Assembly: GCA_002148405.1 (NCBI GenBank)
Contig: MUGG01000041.1
Location: 1-63,552 of the forward strand
Direction of reading: 5' to 3'
Length of the DNA: 63,552 nt
Origin: Alkalinema sp. CACIAM 70d
GTDB lineage: Bacteria; Cyanobacteriota; Cyanobacteriia; Leptolyngbyales; Leptolyngbyaceae
Shown here: piece by piece, positions 9,710-18,576 of the stretch
Layout of the letters: every line of letters starts with the position of its first letter
Numbering within the stretch: position 1 is the stretch's first letter
Made by a program: the position numbers and the translations under genes
Notes under the pieces: generated by a model
Told to the model about the DNA's origin: nothing
Seen by the model: the letters and a program-made list of their open reading frames with translations, nothing else
Database searches by the model: none

Positions 9710-10307
9710 TGCCTTGTGTCAAGACGAACCATGCATGAATAAATATCTGCGAGTCCCAATAAGAATCCTGATGCTAATCTAACGTTCCCTTGACTATTAC
9801 AATCACGTCACAGTCAAAAGCGATCGCTTGATTACAGTCTTCTCTCGATGCTGACGAGGTTAGCTGCCGGACTAGGACTGAGAGATGTCCCTCTTCAGAA
9901 AGTTACACTGAAGACGCGCCCCTGTGTTCTAAAAGAACTTGGTTCCCCCGCTTTTCCTCTAACTAGATGTGACGCTTTCGCACAGAGTCAGATGAAAATT
10001 AAGCTGACTTACTCAGATACATAGCAACCTAGCACTGCCCTCCTTAAACTGTCAATCCCTAGTTGAGAAGGATGATCAGTTTGTGACAATGCAGTGTTGA
10101 GACATACTAGTGTTGAGACATACTAGTGTTGAGACATATCTGCGCACTCAACAGAATCTCAGTCATAATGAATTGCCGAGGTTGCCTCGTCTGATAGCGC
10201 GAAGTCCCCCAGATTCATATCAATGGGAGGACGGATTATTTGTATTAAATTACACCCATCTTTTGTATCGCGTGGTCGCGCAATCCACTGTCTCTAGAAG
10301 AATTCCT
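9710..10307. promoter_or_regulatory. Divergent intergenic region between ABC operon and kinase gene
   Basis: About 600 bp without a supported gene. It must hold the leftward promoter of the ABC operon and the rightward promoter of the kinase. At 10095-10138 the unit TGTTGAGACATACTAG (16 bp) occurs 2.75 times in tandem. The kinase frame stays open back to a GTG inside this repeat at 10110, but the added residues look non-conserved. Confidence 0.4.
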
Positions 10308-11429
10308 ATGGTATTTCTGCAAGTGGTATTTCTGCAAGCCAGTCTTTCTAAAGCTTCTCGAAATTCTAGAGATCGATTATTCATCATCTGCCTGATATTT
10401 GGCATCTTTACGATCGATCTATTGACCCCAGTGGAATACATTCTAGGGTATTTTTACATTATTCCCATCCTGGCGACTCGGCTAAGCCTTAATCGTTCTG
10501 CCAGTCTAGTAATTATTGTTTCAACAGCCATACTCACATTACTCAATATTTGGATTCCAGTTAATGCTTCAATTCATTTTTCTACCATCATCAATCGTGT
10601 CATAGTCGTTTTTGCATTGACTGTCACTGGTATTCTCAGCGATCGTAATGCCACCTATGCTAATGCCATTGCTCAACAGCGGGCTGAGTTAGCAGCTCAA
10701 AATAAACTCGTTAGCCTACGGGAGGACTTTACAGGTACCCTGACCCACGATCTCAAAACCCCTTTGCTGGGCGCGATCGTGACATTGGAAGCATTCCAGC
10801 AAGGCCAATTTGGAGAAATCTCGGGGAGTCAGCAGAAAATTCTGGCGACGATGATCCGCAGCCATCAGACTAGTTTGGAATTGGTGGAGACACTCTTGGA
10901 TATCTACCGCAATGATTTAGAAGGATTACAATTGACAGTCCAGCCGTTGGATTTAACGCAACTCGTGGAAGAAGTGGCCAATCAAATGACACTTTTGGCA
11001 ATGAATCGGCAAATCCATCTGACGATTCACCATAGCGATTCGGAATTTCGTCGTATCTTGTGGGTGCAGGGAGATGCTTTGCAATTGCGGCGAGTCATAA
11101 CTAATTTATTAACTAACGCAATTAACCACTCTCGCCGTGGCGATCGGGTGGAAGTCCTGCTAGAAACGGTGAATGGCCAACATTGTGTGAAGGTGATGGA
11201 TATGGGGGCAGGGATTCAGCCGGAGGAGCTTTCCCAGTTGTTTCAGCGGTTTTACCAAGGAAATAGCGATCGACAAGCGAAAGGTTCCGGATTGGGGTTA
11301 TATTTAGCGCGGCAAATTATTACAGCCCACGGAGGAAAAATCTGGGCAGAAAATCGATCGCAGAATCTGAGCTGGAAGGGTGCTATGTTCGGAATTAGTC
11401 TCCCTGTTTATCTACCAGAGGGAGGGTAG
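10308..11429 (+). CDS. Membrane sensor histidine kinase
   Basis: 373 residues from the ATG at 10308, preceded by AGAAG; a GTG 66 codons upstream is possible. Three or four membrane helices in the first 130 residues (from RLFIICLIFGIFT) are followed by a coiled linker, then HisKA with H-box LTHDLKTPLLG. The HATPase has its N box (RRVITNLLTNAINHS), G1 (DMGAG) and G2 (GSGLGLYLA), all intact. The signal is unknown; no periplasmic sensor loop of useful size is seen. The response regulator gene follows 13 bp later, so the two are a cognate pair. The second to sixth codons repeat because of a 15-bp tandem duplication at 10310-10338. Confidence 0.9.
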   Translation: MVFLQVVFLQASLSKASRNSRDRLFIICLIFGIFTIDLLTPVEYILGYFYIIPILATRLSLNRSASLVIIVSTAILTLLNIWIPVNASIHFSTIINRVIVVFALTVTGILSDRNATYANAIAQQRAELAAQNKLVSLREDFTGTLTHDLKTPLLGAIVTLEAFQQGQFGEISGSQQKILATMIRSHQTSLELVETLLDIYRNDLEGLQLTVQPLDLTQLVEEVANQMTLLAMNRQIHLTIHHSDSEFRRILWVQGDALQLRRVITNLLTNAINHSRRGDRVEVLLETVNGQHCVKVMDMGAGIQPEELSQLFQRFYQGNSDRQAKGSGLGLYLARQIITAHGGKIWAENRSQNLSWKGAMFGISLPVYLPEGG

Positions 11430-11457
11430 TGCGAATTTTGTTATGCGAATTTTGTTA
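11430..11457 (+). repeat. 14-bp tandem duplication across the regulator start
   Basis: TGCGAATTTTGTTA occurs twice with no gap (11430-11443 and 11444-11457). The junction creates the ATG used as the start at 11443. Without the duplication the gene would begin GTG-CGA-ATT-TTG-TTA-GTG at 11429, encoding the same MRILLV start. Confidence 0.9.
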
Positions 11458-12162
11458 GTGGAAGATGATGAGCTATTTCGGTTGGGATTACAGGTACGAT
11501 TGCAGCAGGAACCGGAATTTGAGATTGTAGCAGAGGCAGAGGATGGAGAAACGGCGATCGAAGTGGCGCGCAGCCAACCGTTGGATGTGGTGCTATTAGA
11601 TGTCGGACTACCGGGCATTGGAGGTGTTGAAGCCTGCCGCCAACTCAAAATGCTTCAACCAAGTTTGCCAATTTTAGTTCTAACCTCACGGCAAGATGCG
11701 GTGCTATTCTCTCGATTGATTGAAGCAGGTGCCCAAGGCTATTGTTTGAAGGGAGTTGCAGCTGAGACTTTGATATTGGCCATTCGATCGGTCGCCAAAG
11801 GAGCCTCTTGGTGGGATTCAACCGCAACACAAATGCTCAGACAAACGGTAATTCACACACCGCTGAACACAGCAACAGAATCTCTAGCGACAGGTTCGAT
11901 CGAACCGCATAGACAATCTACGATCGAGAATCCCCTCACGCAGCGGGAGCAGGAAATTCTAGCATTCATTGCCCAGGGCTATAGCAACCAAGATATTGCC
12001 CAAACACTCTATATTTCAGCAGGAACAGTGCGAGTACATGTCCACTCAATTTTGCATAAACTGGGAGTCAGCGATCGTTTACAGGCCGTTCAAGCGGCTA
12101 AGAGCAATGCTTGGTTATCAGATTTGTCAGTAATTGAGGGGAGCGTTGGAAAAGGGGACTAG
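11443..12162 (+). CDS. NarL/FixJ-family response regulator
   Basis: 239 residues. The receiver starts immediately (MRILLVEDDELF) and has the acidic pair, a phospho-acceptor Asp in VVLLDVGLPG, LTSR and the Lys of CLKGV. A GerE/LuxR helix-turn-helix fills the C-terminus: LTQREQEILAFIAQGYSNQDIA followed by TVRVHVHSILHKLGV. It therefore binds DNA when phosphorylated, presumably by the kinase 13 bp upstream. Pairing of a HisKA kinase with a NarL-type regulator is less common than HisKA with OmpR-type. The start codon sits on a 14-bp duplication. Targets are unknown. Confidence 0.93.
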   Translation: MRILLVEDDELFRLGLQVRLQQEPEFEIVAEAEDGETAIEVARSQPLDVVLLDVGLPGIGGVEACRQLKMLQPSLPILVLTSRQDAVLFSRLIEAGAQGYCLKGVAAETLILAIRSVAKGASWWDSTATQMLRQTVIHTPLNTATESLATGSIEPHRQSTIENPLTQREQEILAFIAQGYSNQDIAQTLYISAGTVRVHVHSILHKLGVSDRLQAVQAAKSNAWLSDLSVIEGSVGKGD

Positions 12163-12242
12163 CGCAAAACTTTGGGTAAGGGCGCAGGCTTTCTGGAAGA
12201 GAAGATTGAGCGTTGTCAGTATACACAGGGCAGTGTACCCAT

Positions 12243-12297
12243 AAAAAAACACTAGAGTAAATCTATAAGTCTAAAACTCCATAGGATTACCCTAGTG
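12243..12297 (-). terminator. Rho-independent terminator of the cpc operon
   Basis: On the minus strand CACTAGGGTAA pairs with TTACTCTAGTG about 30 bases later and is followed at once by seven Ts (12249 to 12243). It lies 80 bp after the last linker gene. On the plus strand no T tract follows, so it serves the leftward operon. Confidence 0.85.
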
Positions 12298-12379
12298 TAT
12301 TGGCCTTCCATTCCCACGCGGATCTGGAATCAAGTTTATTGACAAATCAAGTAACGAATCCAGTTCATCCTAATGGCAA

Positions 12380-13249
12380 CTATAGCGGTGTAATGCTAGC
12401 AATTTTGCCACCTTGCCGCTGCACACGCTGCATGTGGGGCGTCAGCTCTTCGTAAGGAATGATGACGGCTTTGTTGACTCGACGAACTTTGGGATAGCCG
12501 GGGCCACTGATGGCTGCAACTTCCACCCGGAACAACCGTCCAGAACCAAACGCCTTTGAGCCTCCAAAAGCGCTGACTGACGCATCGCCCTTAGCCGCTG
12601 GCAGGAAGGCAAATCCACCAGCTCCACCGGACGGAGCCACAACGGTAGATGCCGTATTCCGAGCCAGTTCCTTCACCAAGCGGGGAGCCCCACCGGTCAA
12701 TTGTGCCCGATCGCTGCTGGCATAGCCCCGATACAGTTGCAACAGGCGGGGTAAACCCACAGCCCGCTGGCCAACTCCCGTCGTTACCAGATCACGATAG
12801 TAGGGCACAATATTTTCCCCAAAATTCGCTTGGTACTCTGGAGAGTCAATGTAGGAGTCAATGTCCGCATCAAATCCTTTGGATTGGTAGCGATCCATGT
12901 GCTCCGTAATTTCGGCCTGGGAGTAGGGAGCCCGCCCCAATAGGTGTTTGAAGTTCAGTTCGATCGTCCGGCTTTGGAAGTTATTGTGGAAAAACTTTTC
13001 CTTATACAAACCCGATTTAGCAACTTGGCGAACAAACTCTTGCACCGTAATTTTGCCATCCCGCAACAGCGATTCGGGCAGAACCAGCCGTTCTGAGGTC
13101 AGGAGGTGAGGATTCCCCAACACCTGTTGATACACGGCAAGAATAACAGCTTCAATATCAGCCTGAGTTGCATTGGGGCGCAGTTCCACCGGAGCGGCAT
13201 TACTAAACGCCGACGTTCCTAGGCGACCTGCTGCGGTTGTAATAGCCAC
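12380..13249 (-). CDS. Phycobilisome rod linker, second of pair (CpcC/CpcI type)
   Basis: 289 residues. A pfam00427 linker domain (about 20-160) carries [25 protein letters not shown] and the [11 protein letters not shown] block. A CpcD-like domain follows (about 230-289), with LFRVEVAAI and a C-terminal [28 protein letters not shown]. Such linkers sit inside the phycocyanin rod and set hexamer order and energy flow. Start [16 protein letters not shown] is canonical. Last gene of the operon; the small cap linker CpcD that often follows is missing, and a terminator comes directly after. The symbol is withheld because cpcC, cpcH and cpcI cannot be told apart here. Confidence 0.93.
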   Translation of the reverse strand: MAITTAAGRLGTSAFSNAAPVELRPNATQADIEAVILAVYQQVLGNPHLLTSERLVLPESLLRDGKITVQEFVRQVAKSGLYKEKFFHNNFQSRTIELNFKHLLGRAPYSQAEITEHMDRYQSKGFDADIDSYIDSPEYQANFGENIVPYYRDLVTTGVGQRAVGLPRLLQLYRGYASSDRAQLTGGAPRLVKELARNTASTVVAPSGGAGGFAFLPAAKGDASVSAFGGSKAFGSGRLFRVEVAAISGPGYPKVRRVNKAVIIPYEELTPHMQRVQRQGGKIASITPL

Positions 13250-13354
13250 CTCAAATCCTCCTTCAATAACTGGTTATGAATCGACAATCCCCATAGCGAA
13301 TTGCCAGGGGATTTATTGCTGACGGATTAAACCGCAGTTCTCTAAACTACTGAT

Positions 13355-14170
13355 CTAAACCGCAGTGACGCTGACAACCTTATTGCCCGTGCGGTTCAAC
13401 TGCTGCAATTTCGGGGTCAGTTGGTCGTAGGGCACCAGAAATTCTGTTGTACTACGCCGAACCACCGGAGCATTGGCCGCAGCACCACGCACCACGCGCA
13501 CCCGATAGACATCACCTCGACGTCCACCCACGGGCCCAGACAGGGCACCGGTGGCGGGAGCTGTAACGGGGGTTGCCAAGTTGCGGGCGACTTCCCATGT
13601 CAAGCGAGGTTGGGTCTGTCCTTGGGCTCTATCACTGTTGGCATAACCGCGATAGAGCTGCAACAAACGACCAAAACCAACCGCCCGTTGCCCCGGATGA
13701 TCCACTTGGAAATCCCGGTGGAAAGGAACGATGTTATCGCCAAAGCTTGCTTGATATTCTTCAGAATCCAAGTAGGAGTTAATCTCTGCCTCGTATCCTT
13801 CGGCAATGAACAAATCTAAGTGATAGGAAATTTCCGACTGATCGTAGGGAGCCCGTCCCAGGAAATGTTTGAAGTTCAGTTCAATGAAGCGGACGTGGAA
13901 ATTGGGATATAAAAACTTTTTCCGATAAAGCTCTGACTGCGCGATCGCCCGCACAAAATCCCGCACATTAATCACGCCACGGGTTAACAGAGATTCTGGC
14001 CCCGTCAACCGCTCGCTCTTCATCAAATACTCATTGCCCAACACCTGCCGATAGGCCGCAGCAATCACGCCTTGAATCTGATCGGACGTTGAATTTGCGC
14101 GTAACTCAACAGCCGCAGTTTCTTCAAAGGGTTTGATCCCTAACCGACTTGCCTCTTGTAAGCCAGCCAT
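13355..14170 (-). CDS. Phycobilisome rod linker, first of pair (CpcC/CpcH type)
   Basis: 271 residues from the ATG at 14170, which has GGGAGA eight bases upstream; a TTG five codons earlier was rejected. It has the same architecture as its neighbour: a linker domain with [22 protein letters not shown] and [11 protein letters not shown], then a CpcD-like C-terminal domain ending [26 protein letters not shown]. The two linkers are clear paralogues in tandem, as in phycocyanin operons with two rod linkers. A hairpin with a T tract separates it from cpcA. An 11-bp sequence including its stop codon is repeated about 30 bp downstream. Confidence 0.93.
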   Translation of the reverse strand: MAGLQEASRLGIKPFEETAAVELRANSTSDQIQGVIAAAYRQVLGNEYLMKSERLTGPESLLTRGVINVRDFVRAIAQSELYRKKFLYPNFHVRFIELNFKHFLGRAPYDQSEISYHLDLFIAEGYEAEINSYLDSEEYQASFGDNIVPFHRDFQVDHPGQRAVGFGRLLQLYRGYANSDRAQGQTQPRLTWEVARNLATPVTAPATGALSGPVGGRRGDVYRVRVVRGAAANAPVVRRSTTEFLVPYDQLTPKLQQLNRTGNKVVSVTAV

Positions 14171-14249
14171 AGTTACTTCTCCCAATCAACTAAATAATCA
14201 GCAAACCAAATCAATGAACGATGTTTTACAGATTTTTAACTTGATGGCT

Positions 14250-14316
14250 AAAAAAGCTGCCCGGAACGATCGACAAATCTATCTACTTCTAAGCAGATCT
14301 GCTGACCTTTCCGGGC
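14250..14316 (-). terminator. Intraoperonic terminator/attenuator between cpcA and linkers
   Basis: On the minus strand GCCCGGAA (14316-14309) pairs with TTCCGGGC (14266-14259), and after AGC comes a run of six Ts (14255-14250). It lies just after cpcA and before the first linker. Partial termination here would make cpcBA mRNA far more abundant than linker mRNA, matching the protein ratio in rods. Confidence 0.75.
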
Positions 14317-14327
14317 AAGATGCACAA

Positions 14328-14816
14328 TTAGCTCAGTGCGTTGATGATGTAGTCGATGTAGGAGTTAGCTTCCAGAGCCGGATCACCACTCAGGCCATGG
14401 TTAGCCTTGATGTACTTGAGGGCTTCTGCATACCAGCTGGGCACCAATTCAAAGCGGCTGTGCATTTCAGCAATCCCTGCCAGCAGGAAATCATCTGCGG
14501 GGCCAGTGCCACCCGCGATCAAGCAGTATTGAATGATCCGCACATAGTAACCGATGTCCCGCAGGCACTTAGCCTTACCCCGAGCATCAGAAGCGTAGTT
14601 GCTTCCGGTCATGGTTGTGGTGTAGGGGAACTTTTGGTAAACAGCATTGGCTGCACCTTCTGCCAATTGACCAGCTTTGGAACCAATGGCTTTTGCAGCT
14701 TCTAAATCAGCCGTTGCCAAGCGCAGACGACCAAAGGCAACCTGTAGTTCTGTGTTGCCGAGGAAACGACCTTGGGAATCAGCAGCAGCAACCGCTTCAG
14801 TTAATTGCGTTTTCAT
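14328..14816 (-). CDS. cpcA: Phycocyanin alpha subunit
   Basis: 162 residues, the standard length. It begins [19 protein letters not shown] and ends [18 protein letters not shown], both hallmark ends of CpcA. The bilin-binding Cys is in [14 protein letters not shown] (Cys 84 position), which fits phycocyanobilin on phycocyanin rather than phycoerythrocyanin, whose equivalent reads RDIDHYLR. It pairs with CpcB into the (alpha-beta)6 discs of phycobilisome rods on the thylakoid surface. AGGGAGA lies upstream of the start. It is 150 bp after cpcB. Confidence 0.97.
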   Translation of the reverse strand: MKTQLTEAVAAADSQGRFLGNTELQVAFGRLRLATADLEAAKAIGSKAGQLAEGAANAVYQKFPYTTTMTGSNYASDARGKAKCLRDIGYYVRIIQYCLIAGGTGPADDFLLAGIAEMHSRFELVPSWYAEALKYIKANHGLSGDPALEANSYIDYIINALS

Positions 14817-14966
14817 TGGAATGATATCTCCCTACGTGATCTTAGAAAAATGTCTAACGGAACCAAGCTTTACCTAGACAAATGAACTAGAAAAAGCTGA
14901 ATTCGGAACGAATTAAAACTCAGGTATTCTGGGCGATAAACTAAGCTAAACCAGCTAAGTTCAAAA

Positions 14967-15485
14967 CTAGCTAACTGCTGCTGCTGCCCGATCGAAGTAA
15001 CCTGCCAATTCAGCGATCAAAGAGCTGCAATCGCCGGGTTGGATGTTGTTGCGATCGTTAGCGATTGCAATCGCAGCATCTTTCATTTTGAGAACGCTGG
15101 TTGCCATGGAGTTACCGGGCACACCCAAAGCTACATAGGTTTCCCGCAGGCCATTCAAGCAGCGATCGTCCAGGACACTGGCATCCCCTAAGTACACAGC
15201 GTAGGTAACGTAGCGCAGGATAATTTCCATGTCGCGCATGCAAGCAGACACCCGACGGTTGGTGTAAGCATTTCCGCCTGGAGCAATCAGTTGGGGCTGT
15301 TCTTCAAACAGTGCGCGAGCTGCATTGGTCACGATCGTGGAAGAGTTCCCAGTAATCCGGTTCACAACGTCGGTCCGCTTTGCACCATCTTTGACCACTG
15401 CCATCAAAGCATCAATCTGAGCATTGCTAACCAATTGCCCTTGAGCATCAGCTTGGGTCACAACCTTAGTAAAGGCGTCTAACAT
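14967..15485 (-). CDS. cpcB: Phycocyanin beta subunit
   Basis: 172 residues, standard for CpcB. It has the two bilin Cys sites ([13 protein letters not shown], Cys 82 position; PGDCSSL, Cys 153 position), the methyl-Asn region GGNAYTNRR, and [14 protein letters not shown]. The start MLDAFTKVV differs from the commoner MFDAF and recalls CpcB2 of chromatically acclimating strains. Together with the two tandem linkers this raises the possibility of an inducible second phycocyanin operon; this is inference. TTAGGAG precedes the ATG by about seven bases. First gene of cpcB-cpcA-linker-linker. Confidence 0.97.
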   Translation of the reverse strand: MLDAFTKVVTQADAQGQLVSNAQIDALMAVVKDGAKRTDVVNRITGNSSTIVTNAARALFEEQPQLIAPGGNAYTNRRVSACMRDMEIILRYVTYAVYLGDASVLDDRCLNGLRETYVALGVPGNSMATSVLKMKDAAIAIANDRNNIQPGDCSSLIAELAGYFDRAAAAVS

Positions 15486-15943
15486 TTGAATCAGTCTCCT
15501 AAGAAAATGTTCAGTTTAAGTAAAGCTTTGTTGCGAAACTGAGAGACTCAGTCCATATAAATTTGTTTATACAATGCGGTGAGAAGCATTTTTTTTACGA
15601 ATTATTAAGTAACTATGTACGTAACATATTGTTAAAATCCGCGAAGAGAAGTATTAACTTTCTTAACTATTTTTGATTTTTCAATCCCAATAAATGGGTT
15701 GAATGATGGTAGGGATGCAGTTCTGATGCCATTCTTAGACAGACCCTCTGATTGCCACACCGATCGCATTAGCGGTCTTAAAAAGGGGGGGCAAGAAAGA
15801 ACCAATAAGGTTAGATGCAAGGTTAGATACAAGGTTGGATGCCATCTGTAACGTTTTATTCATACCTTGCAGATTCGGATTCCCTCTCACTTATATAATC
15901 GGGACAATTTGAAAGTTGTGTAAAACTGGGAGATTTTGTAAAC
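15486..15943. promoter_or_regulatory. Shared regulatory region between cpcB and cpcG
   Basis: 458 bp between divergently transcribed phycobilisome genes; both promoters must lie here. An inverted repeat ACTGAG-AGA-CTCAGT at 15538-15552 lies in the probable cpcB leader. At 15807-15842 a 12-bp unit (AAGGTTAGATGC) is repeated three times with small changes. I looked for the RcaC L box (two TTGCACA-like half-sites) and found none. GGGAG precedes the GTG of cpcG. Confidence 0.5.
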
Positions 15944-16696
15944 GTGGCTATTCCTCTGTTAGCTTATTCTCCTTCCTGTCCCAATCAGCGGGTCGATGCG
16001 CTGGGTGCTCGGGATGATGAAGCTATCATTTATTCAACAGATGATCAGTTTTCTCCCACTGATATGGGAAATCTGATTAATGCAGCTTACCGCCAGATTT
16101 TCTTCCACGCATTTAAGTGGGATCGGGAAATCATTCTTGAATCCCAGTTGCGTAATAGACAGATTACCGTGCGCGACTTTATCCGTGGATTACTACTGTC
16201 GAACACCTTCATTGATAGTTTCTACAACAAGAATAGTAACTATCGTTTTGTTGAGCACTGCGTTCAAAAGGTTTTAGGTCGTCGGGTTTACAGCGAAGCT
16301 GAGAAGATCGCTTGGTCAGCCGTAGTAATGACCAAGGGCGTAAAAGGCTTTGTGGATGAGCTCCTCAATAGCGACGAGTATATTGAGAACTTTGGGGAAA
16401 ATACGGTTCCCTATCAGCGTCGTCGAATTCTACCTAGCCGTGCTGTAGGTGAAATTCCCTTCAACATTACAACCCCCCGATACGATGCTTACTATCGTGC
16501 CAAGTTGGGCTTCCCTCAAGGCATTTGGCAAGAATCGGTTCGCACCTTCCGTTCCTACCAAGATCAACCCAAAACGGGCGACCCCAGCCAGTTCCTCAGA
16601 ATGGCCAGAAGCCTCAACGCGACCGCAGGCAGACCCAGCACAACTTCAGTGCAAAACATCGACATCGAAAAAACGGTTCCCTATCGCAACCGTTAA
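15944..16696 (+). CDS. cpcG: Phycobilisome rod-core linker CpcG
   Basis: 250 residues from a GTG start with GGGAG upstream. It begins [17 protein letters not shown], the usual CpcG opening, and has one linker domain: [38 protein letters not shown], and [25 protein letters not shown]. It attaches phycocyanin rods to the allophycocyanin core. The C-terminus ends hydrophilic (EKTVPYRNR) with no membrane helix, so it is of the CpcG1 type and not CpcL/CpcG2, which serves photosystem I-linked rods. Placement divergent from cpcBA is worth noting, since cpcG is often downstream of the operon. Confidence 0.93.
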   Translation: MAIPLLAYSPSCPNQRVDALGARDDEAIIYSTDDQFSPTDMGNLINAAYRQIFFHAFKWDREIILESQLRNRQITVRDFIRGLLLSNTFIDSFYNKNSNYRFVEHCVQKVLGRRVYSEAEKIAWSAVVMTKGVKGFVDELLNSDEYIENFGENTVPYQRRRILPSRAVGEIPFNITTPRYDAYYRAKLGFPQGIWQESVRTFRSYQDQPKTGDPSQFLRMARSLNATAGRPSTTSVQNIDIEKTVPYRNR

Positions 16697-16762
16697 ACAA
16701 TCCATTTTTAGGAGATGCAACTGATTCATCTGGCACTCGTTCCTCCATCACTGATCTTTCTG

Positions 16763-16904
16763 ATACCAAATCAACTTGTGATTGCAATCCATAACGATCC
16801 CCCCTAAATCCTCTTTCATAAGGGGGACTTTGAGCTGAATTCCTCCCTTATGAAGGGGGGTTAGGTGGGATCGGATTTGTAACAGTGATAAATCAATTTG
16901 GTAT
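16763..16904. repeat. Dispersed palindromic element, copy A
   Basis: About 142 bp bounded by imperfect inverted ends: ATACCAAATCAACTTG at the left and, reversed, ATACCAAATTGATTTATC at the right. Inside are GATCCCCCC, a CCCTTATGAAGGG hairpin and GGGATCGGATTTGTAACA. The same ends and order occur in copies at 46975 and 55000, in the opposite orientation. No coding capacity: MITE-like. Confidence 0.8.
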
Positions 16905-16960
16905 AAGACTGATTTTTTTTGCAGTGAGGTTGGCAGGAATTTTTGCATCAGAAATTTTTG

Positions 16961-16992
16961 TAAGCGTTCAGAATTATCTGAGCGCTTATTTT
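16961..16992 (+). terminator. Hairpin terminator downstream of cpcG
   Basis: TAAGCGTTCAGA and TCTGAGCGCTTA pair with one mismatch around ATTA and are followed by TTTTG. It is the first T-tailed hairpin after cpcG, beyond the repeat element, and it precedes the next gene by about 100 bp. Confidence 0.6.
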
Positions 16993-17095
16993 GTCGAATA
17001 TTCGCTAGAGAAAAACGCTGCGAATTCCAACAACTAAGGAGATTGCCTATAGTAGAGAGGAAATCGAGAGTTGGATTTTGGGAGATTTGGGTTTC

Positions 17096-17950
17096 ATGAA
17101 GCGTCGGAATCTTTTATTGAGTACCTCAGCGATCGCCGCTACCGTTGCCACTTCAGCTGCGACATCTGGGCAGAGTCTCCTAGCCAAAACAGAGCCCCAT
17201 CAGCACTCATCGATGACCAATTCCCCCAAGGGAAAAATGGTGACGATCGCCGACAAGCTCCAAGGCTACTACGTGACTCCAACCGATCCAAAAGCACAGA
17301 AGCCCTTTCCCGCTGTCATTGTGATCATGGAAGCCTTTGGACTCAATGGCCAAATCAAAGGGATTTGCGACATGTGCGCCAAATATGGTTATGCAGCCCT
17401 TGCACCGGACATTTACTACGGATCTGTCTTTGACTACAAAGATTTGCCTGGGGCGATCGGCAAACTCAAAACGATGAAGGATGAGCAGTTTACCAAGGAA
17501 CTGGGGCAATCCTTAGATTTTCTGGGTAAACGACCTGAGGTCAAGGCAACAGCGATCGGAACCGTGGGATTTTGTATGGGAGGTCGGTTCGCCTTTCTCG
17601 CCAATGCGGCCTATCCCGATCGGATTAAAGCAGCGGTGGCCTTTTACGGGGGTGGCATTGCCTCTAATCCTGACCCCATGGGACGCGCATCGTTGCTCGA
17701 TCGCATTCCAGAAATGAAGTCTCCGTTATTGCTCATTTACAGTGCAGAGGATCAGTACATTAATGCCGAGGAACATGCTCGCATTACAACAGCATTAACC
17801 AATGCCCGCAAGCGCTATACCTTGAGTGTGTTTCCCAATACTCAACACGGATTTGCCAATGACCAGCGGGAAACCTATGCCCCCGCCGCTGCCCAGGAAG
17901 CATGGGATATGACGTTCGGCCTTTTCAAGCGCTATCTCAAACAGGCTTAG
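17096..17950 (+). CDS. Dienelactone hydrolase family protein with Tat-like leader
   Basis: 284 residues from the ATG at 17096 (GGGAG upstream); an earlier TTG is unlikely. The leader MKRRNLLLSTSAIAATVATSA suggests export. The alpha/beta hydrolase body shows the family's Cys nucleophile in GFCMGGRFAF, then Asp in YSAEDQYI and His in NTQHGFAND, so the Cys-Asp-His triad is complete. The family hydrolyses dienelactone in aromatic breakdown, but cyanobacterial members have no proven substrate. It appears to be a single-gene unit; no aromatic-degradation genes are nearby. Confidence 0.9.
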   Translation: MKRRNLLLSTSAIAATVATSAATSGQSLLAKTEPHQHSSMTNSPKGKMVTIADKLQGYYVTPTDPKAQKPFPAVIVIMEAFGLNGQIKGICDMCAKYGYAALAPDIYYGSVFDYKDLPGAIGKLKTMKDEQFTKELGQSLDFLGKRPEVKATAIGTVGFCMGGRFAFLANAAYPDRIKAAVAFYGGGIASNPDPMGRASLLDRIPEMKSPLLLIYSAEDQYINAEEHARITTALTNARKRYTLSVFPNTQHGFANDQRETYAPAAAQEAWDMTFGLFKRYLKQA

Positions 17951-18576
17951 TCGATTCACCTAATCGACACTACCTACGATCGCGCAGTTTCAAGCATTGG
18001 GAGTTGGCAACGATCGAGTCTAAAGTTTGATTGTTTTGCTGACTCCCGATTGATCACGGGTAAAGTTTCCTGGATCGATCGCGAAACCTCGTACAACCAA
18101 AACTAGGGTTCTTCTCACACAGCACAATCCAGGCTGGAACCCCGATTTTTACGATCAACCAATTTTTACGATTAACCAGTTTTTACGATTAATAATGGCA
18201 AGAACGATTGTGCATCATCATACCCACGAGGGAGTACAGCGTTCTAGGGCCTCGATTAATTGCGGAGATAGCAGAGGCAGTGCATTAGCATATGCAAAGC
18301 CATAAGCATTATTGCTCAAACTAAGTTAATCAAACGGCATGCCCCCTAAAGGGGTAGATTGAGTCACTAGCTGTCTAGACAAAATTTAAACAAACATTTT
18401 CTGCGTTCAACATTTATCTGCGTTCAACAGCGTAGCCAGGTAGCCAGTCAACCGTATCCATAGCCAAAGCTGCCTGCGACCAAGGTTTCCAATGGCCCAA
18501 GCTCTCTGTGCCTGGTTGAGTTCGACGTCTGGTCTGGTGGTTCTGACCGAAATTGCCTAGGATCGAATACAACGAA
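17951..18576. other. Intergenic region with 17-bp tandem repeat
   Basis: 626 bp with no supported gene. At 18145-18195 a 17-bp unit (ATTTTTACGATTAACCA) is repeated three times in tandem with few changes. Short frames on the minus strand here are antisense extensions of the next gene. Nothing else was recognised. Confidence 0.6.

Noticed and set aside
10095..10138. Tandem 16-bp repeat as a CRISPR array or iteron
   Set aside because: Copies abut with no spacers and there are fewer than three; no cas or replication genes are nearby. It is a simple tandem duplication.
10110..10307. 66-codon N-terminal extension of the histidine kinase
   Set aside because: It would start at a GTG inside a tandem repeat and the residues look non-conserved; the ATG at 10308 begins just before the first membrane helix.
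14133..14705. 190-codon plus-strand frame opposite cpcA
   Set aside because: Antisense shadow of the highly biased cpcA coding sequence and the adjacent hairpin.
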